Part shown: in pieces, positions 26,108 through 36,560 of the stretch | Layout of the letters: each line of letters begins with the position of its first letter | Numbering within the stretch: the stretch's first letter is position 1 | NCBI RefSeq assembly: GCF_007991735.1 | Contig: NZ_BJYX01000005.1 | Location: forward strand, 124,001-188,000 | Source: Terrabacter aerolatus | GTDB lineage: Bacteria; Actinomycetota; Actinomycetes; Actinomycetales; Dermatophilaceae | Reading direction: 5' to 3' | Length of the DNA: 64,000 bases | Notes under the pieces: generated by a model | The model's database searches: none | What the model was told of the DNA's origin: nothing | What the model saw: only the letters and a program-made list of their open reading frames with translations | Made by a program: the position numbers and the translations under genes

Positions 26108-26890
26108 ATGGGTGCCGCACCGATCCCTCACCTCGAGGCGGACTGCTCCCGGTGCTTCGGACTCTGCTGCGTCGCGCTGCCGTTCGCGCGGTCGGCCGAC
26201 TTCCCCGTCGACAAGGCCGCCGGGGTGCCGTGCCGCAACCTGCTCGCCGACCACCGGTGCGGCATCCACGACCACCTGCTCGACGGCGGCTGGCGCGGCT
26301 GCGTGACGTTCGACTGCTTCGGCGCGGGACAGCAGGTGTCCCAGGCGACGTTCGGGGGCGTCTCGTGGCGCGACGCCCCCACGACCGCGCCGACGATGTA
26401 TGCCGTCCTGCCCGTCATGCGCCAGCTGCACGAGATGCTCGCCCACCTGCGCGACGCCATGGCGCTCGAGTCGGACGAGGTGACGCGGTCGGCGCTCGCG
26501 GCGACGACCGCGACGGTCTCGGCGACGACCGCCGGGAGGCCGGACGAGCTCCTCGCCGTCGACCTGCCGGCCCTGCGGTCGCGCGTCGGCGGCCTGCTCG
26601 CGGCGGTCAGCGCGAACGCGCGTGCGCACCGGCGGGCACGACACGGCATACCGAAGCCTCCCCGTCGGGTCCGCGCGGGAGCCGACCTCGTGGCCGCGGA
26701 CCTGCGGGGACGCGACCTGCGCGCGGCCGACCTGCGGGGTGCGCTGCTCATCGCGGCCGACCTGCGTGGTGCCGACCTGCGCTGGGCCGACCTGCTGGGC
26801 GCGGACCTCAGGGACGCCGACCTGCGCGGCGCCCGACTCGACGGCGCGCTGTTCCTCACGCGGCCGCAGCTCGCCGCGGCGCGCACCTGA
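26108..26890 (+). CDS. Pentapeptide-repeat protein with N-terminal Cys-rich domain
   Basis: A 260-residue protein in two parts. Residues 1-85 are a Cys-rich module: DCSRCFGLCCVALPF, DKAAGVPCRNL, RCGIHDHLL, GCVTFDCFGAGQ. The eight or so Cys residues suggest a bound metal or Fe-S cluster. Residues about 197-250 are pentapeptide repeats (ADLRGRDLRAADLRGALLIA, then ADLRGADLRWADLLGADLRD), which form a right-handed beta-helix. Pentapeptide proteins such as Qnr/MfpA can mimic DNA and protect gyrase, but the Cys-rich group has no proven role. The middle is helical. The start ATG 26108 follows the DUF2237 stop by 14 bases. Confidence 0.87.
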   Translation: MGAAPIPHLEADCSRCFGLCCVALPFARSADFPVDKAAGVPCRNLLADHRCGIHDHLLDGGWRGCVTFDCFGAGQQVSQATFGGVSWRDAPTTAPTMYAVLPVMRQLHEMLAHLRDAMALESDEVTRSALAATTATVSATTAGRPDELLAVDLPALRSRVGGLLAAVSANARAHRRARHGIPKPPRRVRAGADLVAADLRGRDLRAADLRGALLIAADLRGADLRWADLLGADLRDADLRGARLDGALFLTRPQLAAART

Positions 26891-26915
26891 GCCCGACGGT
26901 TCCCCCGGACTCGCA

Positions 26916-26933
26916 CCCGACGGCCCCGTCGGG
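26916..26933. terminator. Terminator-type hairpin
   Basis: CCCGACGG-CC-CCGTCGGG, an 8-bp perfect stem 26 bases after the stop of the pentapeptide-protein gene. No T tract is seen. Confidence 0.6.
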
Positions 26934-27013
26934 GACGATTCGCGCATTCGCTTCCGCGGGGGCCACCCAGAGATGACAATCGACGCACCATCACGTCGAG
27001 CATCGGAGTGGCT

Positions 27014-27652
27014 GTGCACCGAGCCAGGGTTGCAGCAGCAGTCTTGCTCTCGGGCGCCGTCGTCCTGGGCGGGTGCTCGTCCGGCAGGCCCTCGATCGAG
27101 CTGAGCCAGGTCGCGGGGCCCTCCGGGACCCCGGTGCCGACGCAGACGGTGACGGTCACCGAGGTCGACACCCACACGGTGACCGCCACGACGACCGTGG
27201 TGACGACGGCGACCGTCGTGGCGACGCCGACCGTCACGGTCACGGCGCTCCCGCACCCGAGCCTGACGACGAGCACCGTCTTCAACCGCCCGGTCGCGCT
27301 CGCGGACTACGCGAACCTCGTCGTCGACGTGCGGCTGCTCGACGGGATGTCGTTGGCGGGCAACGCCGCCGCCCTCCAGCTCGACCTCATGTCCCAGCAC
27401 CTCGCGCGGCTCGGGGCCAACGGCCCACCTCCCGGGCTCGACGCCCCCAGCTACTACGGCCGGCTCGGCTCGCTCGGGCTCTTCGCCACCGCCGCGTCGA
27501 ACGAGGCCCAGGCGAACTCGCCCGTGGCCCAGAGCCGCTACGCCGTCATCCGCCACGAGACCGGCGTGCTGCTGACGCTCGTCAACGGTGCCCTCAAGAC
27601 GACGTTCGCCCTGCCGACCCCCACACCGCAGCCGACACCGACGACATCCTGA
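27014..27652 (+). CDS. Secreted lipoprotein, unknown function
   Basis: A 212-residue exported lipoprotein. The signal sequence (HRARVAAAVLLSGAVVLGGC) ends in the lipobox LGGC, so Cys is lipidated and the protein is anchored outside the membrane. A Thr/Val-rich linker follows (VTVTEVDTHTVTATTTVVTT), likely extended or glycosylated. The folded domain (residues about 95-195) is helical, and the protein ends in a Pro/Thr tail. No family is recognised. GTG 27014 is preferred over GTG 27008 because GGAG lies 5 bases before it. The stop is 12 bases from that of the convergent DUF389 gene. Confidence 0.8.
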   Translation: MHRARVAAAVLLSGAVVLGGCSSGRPSIELSQVAGPSGTPVPTQTVTVTEVDTHTVTATTTVVTTATVVATPTVTVTALPHPSLTTSTVFNRPVALADYANLVVDVRLLDGMSLAGNAAALQLDLMSQHLARLGANGPPPGLDAPSYYGRLGSLGLFATAASNEAQANSPVAQSRYAVIRHETGVLLTLVNGALKTTFALPTPTPQPTPTTS

Positions 27653-27663
27653 GGGCGACGCCG

Positions 27664-28644
27664 TCAGCGGGGCGGCGGGGGCTCGGCGTGGATGCGCCGG
27701 CTGAGGCGCGAGTGGGACCGAGGCGCCGGCACCCGCGACCAGACGGCCTGCTGCAGGGCCAGGGTCAGCCAGCCGGCGAGCGCCATGCCGACGATGTTGA
27801 GGACGAGCTGCAGCCCGCTGCCGCGCACCTCGTCCCAGGCACCGAAGGCGAGCCCGAGACCGACGTTGCCCGCGGCGGGGATCGTCGTCACCGAGATGAA
27901 GACACCGCTGAGGCCTCCGACCTTGGCCGACGTCAGCGACAGCACCCCGGCCGCCGCCGCGAGGACCGCGACGATGAACGACCACTTGTCGGGCGAGTAG
28001 ATGAAGCCGGTCGCCGGCCGCGTGCCGGTGATGTCGTCGAGCGTCACCCAGCCGAGCGCGCGCCCGACGAGGCCGGCGAGGCACGTGACGACGATGGCCA
28101 CGAGGAAGCCGACGACGAGGGCGCGGGCGGCCACGGCGAGCAGGAGCGTGCGCCGTCGCACGAGGGCGACTCCGAGCGCGGCGATGGCCCCGAACTCGGG
28201 TCCGAGCACCATGGCGCCGATGACGAGGATCTGCGAGTCGAGCACGATGGCGACCCCCGCGATGAGGGTCGCGAGCGACATGAACGACAGGTAGGTCCAG
28301 TTGAGCTCGCTGTCGTCGTACGACCGCTGGGCGACCTGGGCCCACACGACGGCGTCCGCGCTGCTGCCCGGCGTCTCCTCCTCGGCCTCGAAGCCGGTCC
28401 GCGAGACCCACGTCGTGACCGGCTCGATCTGGAGCGTCCCGTCCTCGTGGACCCCGAGCTCGCGCAGCCGGTCGACGAGCACGTTGGCGCCCTCGCGTGC
28501 CACGTCCGCCTGGACGACGTCGCCGACCGGGCGCACGGCCGCCCCGCGCAGGACCGAGAGCGTGCTCACCGCGCTCGAGTCGGACAGGACCCGGGTGACC
28601 TGCTCGGTCAGGTGGCTCGGGATCGTGGCCGTGAGTCTCAGCAT
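27664..28644 (-). CDS. DUF389 family membrane protein
   Basis: A 326-residue protein. The first 125 residues are a soluble ACT-like region (MLRLTATIPSHLTEQVTRVL). Five or six membrane helices follow with the family core: NWTYLSFMSLATLIAGVAIV, LDSQILVIGAMVLGPEFGAI, AALGVALVRRR. DUF389 proteins (formerly TIGR00341/TIGR00271) are widespread and uncharacterised. A second conserved block is LSLTSAKVGGLSGVFISVTT, IPAAGNVGLGLAFG. The C-terminal tail is basic and cytoplasmic. The start ATG 28644 was chosen from the ACT-like strand. Three 25-bp tandem repeats lie just upstream in the gap shared with the divergent MFS gene. Confidence 0.87.
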   Translation of the reverse strand: MLRLTATIPSHLTEQVTRVLSDSSAVSTLSVLRGAAVRPVGDVVQADVAREGANVLVDRLRELGVHEDGTLQIEPVTTWVSRTGFEAEEETPGSSADAVVWAQVAQRSYDDSELNWTYLSFMSLATLIAGVAIVLDSQILVIGAMVLGPEFGAIAALGVALVRRRTLLLAVAARALVVGFLVAIVVTCLAGLVGRALGWVTLDDITGTRPATGFIYSPDKWSFIVAVLAAAAGVLSLTSAKVGGLSGVFISVTTIPAAGNVGLGLAFGAWDEVRGSGLQLVLNIVGMALAGWLTLALQQAVWSRVPAPRSHSRLSRRIHAEPPPPR

Positions 28645-28677
28645 GTCCGACAGTCTGCCGGTCGGGCCGCGCGACGG

Positions 28678-28752
28678 CCCGGCGCCTGACCCGGCGACCC
28701 GGCCCGGCGCCTGACCCGGTGACCCGGCCCGGCGCCTGACCCGGTGACCGGA
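28678..28752. repeat. 25-bp tandem repeat, three copies, intergenic
   Basis: The unit CCCGGCGCCTGACCCGGYGACCCGG begins at 28678, 28703 and 28728; the last copy is slightly degenerate. It lies between the divergent DUF389 and MFS genes, 34 bases from one start and 60 from the other. It may carry operator sites (GGTGACCCGG) or be a replication-slippage product. Confidence 0.85.
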
Positions 28753-28811
28753 CCCGCCGTCCGAACGCGATCCCTTGACGACGTGATCGCCGACCGACAG
28801 TGTGACCAACC

Positions 28812-30005
28812 GTGACACTCCAGGCCGAGTCCTCGTCCCTGCTGCGCTCGCGCCTCGCCGCCGGCACCGCCTTCTTCGTGCAGGGTCTGCTCTTCATCTC
28901 GCTGACGACCCGCCTCCCCCAGGTCCAGCAGAAGTGGTCCCTCGACGAGCTCGCCGTCAGCGGGCTCCTCCTCATGGTCGTGCTGCTCGCCGGAGTCGGC
29001 TCGGTCGTCGCCGAGGTCGTCGCGGCACGCTCCTCGAGTGCCGTCGTGGTCCGGGTGGGGCTCGTGGTCGCGACCATCGGCTTCGCCGTGCTCCTCGTCG
29101 CGCCGGCGTTCGGCGTCTTCGTGGCCTGGCTCGCGACCTACGGCCTCGCGCTGGGCCTCGTCGACGCGTCGTCGAACATGCAGGCGGTCACCGTCGAGCA
29201 CCTCTACCGGCGACCCATCCTGCCGTCGTTCCACGCCTTCTGGACAGCCGGCGGCATCCTCGGCACGGTCGTGACGCTGGCGACCTCGGGCCTGCACCTC
29301 GGCCCGGCGCTCCTGCCGCTGCTCGTGTTCCCCGTCGCCGCCCTCGCCGCCCCCTACGCCCGGCGCGACCGGATCGCCGGGACGGAGGCGACCGTCGACG
29401 TGCCGTGGCGCCGCATCGCCCTCCTCGGGGTCGCGATGGTGCTCTTCTACATGGTCGACACGGCCGCGACGACGTGGGGACCGGTCTACCTCGACGGCAC
29501 GCTCCGCGCCCCGACCGGCCTCACCGCGCTCGCGACCCTGCCCTACCTCGTCGCGACGCTGCTCGCGCGCGCCGTCGGCGACCGCCTCGTCGACCGCCAC
29601 GGTGCCGTGTGGCTCCTGAGGATCAGCGGGGTCGTGGCCGCCCTGTCGCTCGCGGTCATCGTCTTCGCCCCGACGTGGGTCATCGCCGTCGTCGGCTTCA
29701 CGGTCCTCGGCGGGGCCGTCGCGACCATCGCTCCGCTCAGCTTCTCGGCCGCAGGCGCGATAGCCGGTGGCGACGACGCCGGCTCCGCCGGTGAGCGCAT
29801 CGACAAGGTCGACCAGGTGGTCGCGCGCTTCAACCAGTTCAACTACGTGGGAGCCCTCCTCGGCGCGGTGCTCACGGGAGCGGTCGGGTCGGACAACCTG
29901 CGCCTCGGCTTCGCCGTGCCGATGGTCCTCATCCTCGGGATCATCCCGCTCGCGACGCAGTTCGCGATCATCCGGCGCCGGGGCGTCACCGCCGGCCCGA
30001 GCTGA
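28812..30005 (+). CDS. MFS transporter (YbjJ/fucose permease-like)
   Basis: A 397-residue, 12-helix major facilitator. Early segments are GTAFFVQGLLFISLTTRLPQ (helix 1), LAVSGLLLMVVLLAGVGSVV (helix 2), and LATYGLALGLVDASSNMQAV, a signature of the YbjJ-type sugar/drug branch with the conserved Asn (SSNMQ). FHAFWTAGGILGTV and DTAATTWGPVYLDG support this placement. The start is GTG 28812; helix 1 begins about 15 residues in. The substrate is unknown. The 3' end overlaps the end of the convergent MocR-type gene by 20 bases, so transcription of one may interfere with the other. Confidence 0.88.
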   Translation: MTLQAESSSLLRSRLAAGTAFFVQGLLFISLTTRLPQVQQKWSLDELAVSGLLLMVVLLAGVGSVVAEVVAARSSSAVVVRVGLVVATIGFAVLLVAPAFGVFVAWLATYGLALGLVDASSNMQAVTVEHLYRRPILPSFHAFWTAGGILGTVVTLATSGLHLGPALLPLLVFPVAALAAPYARRDRIAGTEATVDVPWRRIALLGVAMVLFYMVDTAATTWGPVYLDGTLRAPTGLTALATLPYLVATLLARAVGDRLVDRHGAVWLLRISGVVAALSLAVIVFAPTWVIAVVGFTVLGGAVATIAPLSFSAAGAIAGGDDAGSAGERIDKVDQVVARFNQFNYVGALLGAVLTGAVGSDNLRLGFAVPMVLILGIIPLATQFAIIRRRGVTAGPS

Positions 30006-31431
30006 GGACACCCCGCAGCGCGGTGAGCGCCGGGGCGATGCCCTCGAGGGGTATGCCGCCGACGCCGAACGCGAGCCCGTGACGGGGAGGCTGCTCGAGG
30101 TGCCGGACCGACAGGGGCTCGACGAGGACCCCTGCGGCGAGGGCCTGCTCGGCGACCGTCACGTCGTCGAGGTCCGGGTCGCGCAGCAGCGTGCACACGT
30201 GCAGCCCGGCCGCCGACGGGATGACCTCGAGCCAGTCGCCGAGGCCGTCGCCGCCCGTCAGCCCGGCGAGCAGGGCGTCACGGCGGGCCCGGTAGACCTT
30301 CGTCGCCCGCCGGACGTGCGCCGCGTGGTGGCCCTCGGCCAGGAAGTCGGCCAGGGCGCCCTGGGTGACGGCGTCCCCGTCCCAGACGGTGACCAGCTTG
30401 GCCTCACGCAGGGCGGCCGTGACCGTGGCCGGTGCGATGGCGTAGCCGACCCGCAGGGCCGGGAGCAGCGACTTGGAGAACGACCCGACGTAGACCACCC
30501 GGCCGTCACGGTCGAGGCTCTGCAGGGGCTCGAGGGGGCGGTCGGCGAAGCGGAACTCGCTGTCGTAGTCGTCCTCGACGACGACGGCCCCGTGCCGGAC
30601 CGCCCACTCCAGCAGGGCGATCCGCCGGGCATGGGACATCGCCACCCCGGTGGGGTGCTGGTGCGAGGGGGTCACGTAGACGAGCCGGGCCGCGTCCGGC
30701 AGCGCCTCGACGACGATCCCCTCGCCGTCGACGGGCACACCGCGCACGACGGCGCGGTGCGTCTCGAACAGCCGCGCCGCCGCGGTGTAGCCCGGGTCCT
30801 CGAGCGCGACGACGTCGCCCGGCTCGAGCAGCACCCGCGCCACGAGGTCGAGCGCCTGCTGCGCCCCGGCGGTCGTCACCACGTCGGCGGCGGAGGCGAC
30901 GACGGAACGGGAGCGGCCGGCATACCTCGCGATCTCGGCCTCGAGCCGGCTCCCGCCGGCCGCACTCCCCGGGCCGTCGTAGGTGCCGACCGACAGGCGG
31001 CCTCGGCGCAGCGTGCCGCTGACGAGCCGGCGCCACGTGGCGAGCGGGAAGAGGGACGGGTCGGGCACTCCCACGGAGAAGTCGTGCCGCGCACCGACCG
31101 GCGTGGGCACCGCGCCGCCGGACGCCATCCAGAGGGAGGTCGGTGCCACGGAACCCGGGCGGGCGCGCCGCGAGGTCTGGACGGGCGGGACGCAGCCCCT
31201 CGCGACGAAGGTGCCGGCACCCCGGCGACTCTCGAGCAGCTCCTCGGCCAGCAGCCGGTCGTAGGCGGCGGTGACCGTGCCGCGCGAGACGCCGAGAGTC
31301 GCGGCGAGGTCGCGCGACGCCGGGAGGCGGTCGCCGCCGGCCAGGCGACCGTCGAGGACGGCGGAGCGCACCTGCGCGTAGATCTGGGCGGTGAGGTCGC
31401 CGGAACCGGCGAGCGTGACATGGAGCTCCAC
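29986..31431 (-). CDS. MocR-type regulator (GntR HTH fused to PLP aminotransferase-like domain)
   Basis: A 481-residue fusion. The winged helix is at residues about 14-80 (IYAQVRSAVLDGRLAGGDRL, PASRDLAATLGVSRGTVTAA). The fold-type I aminotransferase domain contains AGAQQALDLVARVLLEPGDV, VTPSHQHPTGVAMS and the PLP-lysine loop YVGSFSKSLLPALRVGY. MocR proteins such as GabR and PdxR sense an amino-compound or PLP and act on a neighbouring gene. Here the divergent gene is an APC-type amino-acid/amine permease, the likely target. Short direct repeats in the gap fit MocR operators. GTG 31431 is the preferred start (GGATGGGG upstream); other GTG codons lie next to it. Confidence 0.9.
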   Translation of the reverse strand: MELHVTLAGSGDLTAQIYAQVRSAVLDGRLAGGDRLPASRDLAATLGVSRGTVTAAYDRLLAEELLESRRGAGTFVARGCVPPVQTSRRARPGSVAPTSLWMASGGAVPTPVGARHDFSVGVPDPSLFPLATWRRLVSGTLRRGRLSVGTYDGPGSAAGGSRLEAEIARYAGRSRSVVASAADVVTTAGAQQALDLVARVLLEPGDVVALEDPGYTAAARLFETHRAVVRGVPVDGEGIVVEALPDAARLVYVTPSHQHPTGVAMSHARRIALLEWAVRHGAVVVEDDYDSEFRFADRPLEPLQSLDRDGRVVYVGSFSKSLLPALRVGYAIAPATVTAALREAKLVTVWDGDAVTQGALADFLAEGHHAAHVRRATKVYRARRDALLAGLTGGDGLGDWLEVIPSAAGLHVCTLLRDPDLDDVTVAEQALAAGVLVEPLSVRHLEQPPRHGLAFGVGGIPLEGIAPALTALRGVLSSGRR

Positions 31432-31456
31432 CACCCCATCCTGGATTGGCCCAAAC

Positions 31457-31475
31457 GAGGTGGCAAGAGGTGGCA
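31457..31475. promoter_or_regulatory. Direct repeat, MocR operator candidate
   Basis: GAGGTGGCA occurs at 31457-31465 and again at 31467-31475, a 10-bp period, so both copies lie on the same DNA face. It is in the 80-bp gap between the MocR gene and the permease gene. Direct repeats of this type are known for GabR-like regulators. Confidence 0.55.
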
Positions 31476-31511
31476 CTTCCGACCGGTCCACTCGCACCCG
31501 ATGCTGGAACC

Positions 31512-32789
31512 ATGGCGACGACGGCAGGCCTGGCCCGGACCCACCCCACCCGAGCCGGCGGGACGCTCACGGTCGCGCAGGGCACCGCCCTCTCCGTGGG
31601 CGCGGTGCTCGGCACCGGCGTCATCACCCTGCCCGCCCTCGCGGCCGAGGTCGCCGGCCCCGCCTCGCTCGTCGCCTGGGCCGCGCTCGTGCCGCTGTCG
31701 ATCCCTCTCGCCAGCACCTTCGCCGCCCTCGGCGCGCGCCACCCCGACGGCGGCGGGGTCTCCACCTACGTCCGTCGCGCCTTCGGCGGGCGGGCCGCCG
31801 GCGCCGTCGGGTGGTGCTTCTACCTCGCGATCCCCGTCGGGGCTCCACCGGCGTCGATGATGGCCGGCGCCTACGTCGCCGACGTCGTCGGCGGCGGCCG
31901 CACCACGACCGTCGTCGTCGCCGGCACCCTCATCGTCGGAACGGGCGCGATGAACCTCGCCGGCCTGCGCCTCTCCGGTCGGGTCCAGCTCGTGCTCGCC
32001 TCGGTGCTGGCGGTCCTCATGACCGCGACGATGGCGGTGGCCCTGCCGCACGCGAGCACGGCGTCGCTCACGCCCTTCGCGCCGCACGGCTGGGGAGCCG
32101 TCGGCACCGCCGCTGCCGTCCTCGTCTGGGGCTTCGCCGGCTGGGAGGCCGTGGCCTCGCTCGCCGGGGACTACCGCGATCCCCGCCGGGACGTGCCCCG
32201 AGCGACCGGCATCGCGGTGGCCGTCGTCGGCGTGCTCTACCTCGGGCTCGCGGCCACGAGCGTCCTCGTGCTCGGGCCGGCGACGGGGAGCAGCCAGGCG
32301 CCGCTCTCGGACCTCATGGCCATCTCCCTCGGTGAGCAGGCTCGCGTCGTCACCGCCGTCGTCGCGGTCCTGCTCACCGTCGGTGCCATGAACGCCTACT
32401 ACGCCGGCGGCTCCCGCCTCGGCGCCGCCCTGGCCCGCGACGGAGCCCTGCCGCGGTGGCTGGCCCCGGGCGCCGAGACCGGCCAGGTCCCGCGGCGCAG
32501 CACGCTCCTCATCACGACCGCCTCGCTCCTGGCACTCGGGGCGGCCGTCGTGCTCGACCTGGGCCTGACGCCGCTCATGCTCCTCGCCACCGGCTGCTTC
32601 ACGGTCGTCTACGTGCTCGGGACGGCCGCGGCCCTGCGCCTGCTGCCGCGACGGACGACGGCGTGGTGGACCGCCGTCGTCGCGTTCGTGTCGGTCGTCG
32701 TCCTGCTCGTCGCCAACGGCGCCCACGCCCTCTGGGCCCTCGGCCTCGTCGCGCTGTCCCTCGGCTACCAGGCGCGCTCGCGCCGGTAG
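31512..32789 (+). CDS. APC family amino acid/amine permease
   Basis: A 425-residue membrane protein with about 12 helices. Helix 1 carries the substrate-binding GTGVI-type motif ([20 protein letters not shown], residues about 27-47). Further features are [40 protein letters not shown] (helix 6 with the loop Arg/Asp typical of APC exchangers), and [20 protein letters not shown]. It resembles the YjeH-type subgroup that exports or exchanges neutral amino acids. The start is ATG 31512. The divergent MocR regulator and the direct repeats indicate control by a PLP-binding sensor, so an amino acid or amine substrate is likely. Confidence 0.87.
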   Translation: MATTAGLARTHPTRAGGTLTVAQGTALSVGAVLGTGVITLPALAAEVAGPASLVAWAALVPLSIPLASTFAALGARHPDGGGVSTYVRRAFGGRAAGAVGWCFYLAIPVGAPPASMMAGAYVADVVGGGRTTTVVVAGTLIVGTGAMNLAGLRLSGRVQLVLASVLAVLMTATMAVALPHASTASLTPFAPHGWGAVGTAAAVLVWGFAGWEAVASLAGDYRDPRRDVPRATGIAVAVVGVLYLGLAATSVLVLGPATGSSQAPLSDLMAISLGEQARVVTAVVAVLLTVGAMNAYYAGGSRLGAALARDGALPRWLAPGAETGQVPRRSTLLITTASLLALGAAVVLDLGLTPLMLLATGCFTVVYVLGTAAALRLLPRRTTAWWTAVVAFVSVVVLLVANGAHALWALGLVALSLGYQARSRR

Positions 32790-32848
32790 GGCCCCGCGGC
32801 CGTCGTGGGGGCGAGCGCTACCAGCGCCGACCCCTAGACTTCGCCGCC

Positions 32849-34801
<1,953 letters not shown>

Positions 34802-34838
34802 CCCGGCCGCACGGCATACCTCGGCGAGGCCGTCCGGC

Positions 34839-34862
34839 CACCCGGGTGTGCTCGTCCGGGTG
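34839..34862. terminator. Terminator-type hairpin
   Basis: CACCCGG, a 10-base loop, then CCGGGTG, 38 bases after the stop of the large permease gene. It has a 7-bp stem and no T tract, so support is moderate. Confidence 0.4.
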
Positions 34863-34960
34863 AGGTGTGCTCGGGTGGGCAGCCGTCCACGAGACCGGAC
34901 GCCGAAGCCCGGAGACAGACGCGGTCGCCGCCCGGGCCGGGGGCACGGCAGGATGGCCGC

Positions 34961-36019
34961 ATGTCCGACAGGGATGACAGGGAAGACGCAGGGGCCCACG
35001 CCGTCACGACCGACGGGGCCGGCCACCCACCGACCGAGGTCAACGAGGCCGCGACCGCCTACGCCGCGGTGCGGCCGGAGGTCGAGGCGGCGACCGCGCT
35101 CTTCGTCGAGATGGTCACCGGCCTGCTCGACGACGCCGGGATCAACTACCTCAGCGTCAGCGGCCGCACCAAGTCCGTCGCGTCGTTCGCGTCCAAGGCG
35201 GAGCGGCGCGACGACCACGGGCTGCTCTACCCGGACCCCCTCGTCGACATCACCGACCAGATCGGCGTGCGCGTCATCACCTACGTCCACGACGACGTCG
35301 CCGCCGTCGCGGAGCTGCTGGCGGAGGAGCTCGCCGTCCTCGACGACCGCGACATGGGTCTCGAGACGGCTCGGGCCGGGCGCTTCGGCTACGCCAGCCG
35401 CCACCAGCTCGTCTCCGTCGACGCGAGCCGCACCGTGCCGGCCGCCTACGAGTCGCTGCGCCGGCGCAGCGCGTCGGTGCAGATCCGCACGGTGCTGCAG
35501 CACGCGTGGGCCGAGTTCGAGCACGACATCCGCTACAAGGGCACCGTGCCCGAGGAGCACGCGCACGAGCTCGACCGCCGCTTCACCCTGGCCGCCGGGC
35601 TCATCGAGCTCGCCGACCGAGAGTTCTCGGCCATCCGCGACCGCCTCCAGATGGCCCTGCCCGCGGTGGCCCCCGGACCGGACGAGCGGGACGAGCGGAT
35701 CAGCTCGCAGGACCTCGCCAAGTTCCTCGCCTCGAAGTACGCCGGGGCCGGGTGGGCCCGCACCGACCACTACACGTGGGTCTCGGGCCTGCTCCTCGAG
35801 CTCGGCATCACCGACGTCGACGCGCTCGCCGAGGTCATCGCGCCCGTCGACGGCGCCGACCTCATCGAGCGGATGGGCTACACGTACCCGCCCGGGGCGG
35901 TCCGCCGCCTCGACGACGCCCTCCTCGCGACCTTCGGCACGCGCTACCTCGACCTCGAGGGCAACGCCCACCGCCGCCCCTCCCTCGAGGCGCGCCTCGA
36001 ACGCCTCGCGGCGGGCTGA
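34961..36019 (+). CDS. RelA/SpoT-domain protein, stand-alone nucleotide pyrophosphokinase-like
   Basis: A 352-residue protein with a (p)ppGpp-synthetase-type domain at residues about 45-200. Motifs in order: GRTKSVASFASKAER (ATP-binding Arg/Lys), VDITDQIGVRVITYV, FGYASRHQLVSVD, and VQIRTVLQHAWAEFEHDIRY (catalytic Glu/His motif). There is no HD hydrolase, TGS or ACT domain, so it is not the long RelA/SpoT; length and layout recall M. tuberculosis Rv1366. The C-terminal 130 residues are unassigned (SSQDLAKFLASKYAGAGWAR). GYRSIH of canonical synthetases is GYASRH here, so product and activity are uncertain; some such proteins are toxins that act on tRNA or ATP. ATG 34961 has AGGATGG 5 bases upstream. 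No antitoxin-like neighbour is obvious. Confidence 0.82.
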   Translation: MSDRDDREDAGAHAVTTDGAGHPPTEVNEAATAYAAVRPEVEAATALFVEMVTGLLDDAGINYLSVSGRTKSVASFASKAERRDDHGLLYPDPLVDITDQIGVRVITYVHDDVAAVAELLAEELAVLDDRDMGLETARAGRFGYASRHQLVSVDASRTVPAAYESLRRRSASVQIRTVLQHAWAEFEHDIRYKGTVPEEHAHELDRRFTLAAGLIELADREFSAIRDRLQMALPAVAPGPDERDERISSQDLAKFLASKYAGAGWARTDHYTWVSGLLLELGITDVDALAEVIAPVDGADLIERMGYTYPPGAVRRLDDALLATFGTRYLDLEGNAHRRPSLEARLERLAAG

Positions 36020-36040
36020 CCGGAGAAAGTTCGGCCGTCA

Positions 36041-36067
36041 TGTCGATTCCGCCGGCCGGAGTTCGTC
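36041..36067 (+). promoter_or_regulatory. ECF42-type promoter upstream of YCII-1
   Basis: TGTCGA (36041-36046), 17 bases, then CGTC (36064-36067). This matches the reported ECF42 promoter pattern (TGTCGA at -35, CGT/A-C-like -10). A near-identical site with the same 17-base spacer precedes the second YCII gene. It is 62 bases before the ATG at 36129. Confidence 0.65.
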
Positions 36068-36128
36068 AGGATGATGTGGCGAGGGTCGCCACCTGCGCAC
36101 TGCGCACCTGTCCGAGAAGGAGCCGGCC

Positions 36129-36560
36129 ATGGCCGACACGTACGCCTACCTGATCCACGAGCGCGACTGGGACTCCGACGCCTACCTCGGCGGCCGGCCG
36201 GAGGCGGCCCCCGAGGGCCGGGACCCCGGGGCTCCCGGCGCCGACGCCCCGAACGACATGAACGCCACCTTCCCGGAGCACCAGGCCTTCCAGCGGGCCG
36301 TCGCCGACCTCGGCGCGCGCGTCGTCGGGGGCGCCGCGCTGCAGAACAGCCGCCACGGCGGCACGGTGACCCCGGGCGCGAAGGACCGCCTCGTCGAGGA
36401 CGCCGTCTACACCGACGGCCCGTTCCCCGACACGTCCGAGGTCATCACCGGCTTCTACCTCGTCGAGACCGACGACGAGGACACCGCACGCCGCGTCGCC
36501 GCGCTCGTGCCCACCGGCGGCCACATCGAGTGGCGCAGGGTCTTCCCGACGGGGATGTGA
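36129..36560 (+). CDS. YCII/DGPF family protein, partner of ECF42 sigma factor (copy 1)
   Basis: A 143-residue protein of the YCII-related (DGPF) family: MADTYAYLIHERDWDSDAYL at the start, then VVGGAALQNSRHGG and YTDGPFPDTSEVITGFYLVE containing the DGPF motif. These proteins always accompany ECF42 sigma factors; their biochemical role is unknown, though a ligand-binding or enzymatic function is suspected. A 25-residue Pro/Gly-rich insertion (residues 22-46) is unusual. ATG 36129 follows GAAGGAG. The stop TGA abuts the GTG start of the sigma gene, so the two are co-translated. It is one of two such pairs in the window. Confidence 0.85.
   Translation: MADTYAYLIHERDWDSDAYLGGRPEAAPEGRDPGAPGADAPNDMNATFPEHQAFQRAVADLGARVVGGAALQNSRHGGTVTPGAKDRLVEDAVYTDGPFPDTSEVITGFYLVETDDEDTARRVAALVPTGGHIEWRRVFPTGM

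Noticed and set aside
25781-29077. A very long open frame (about 1,100 codons) on the - strand across several + strand genes
   Set aside because: It is Arg-rich antisense of recognised genes (DUF2237, pentapeptide, lipoprotein). High GC removes stop codons from antisense frames.
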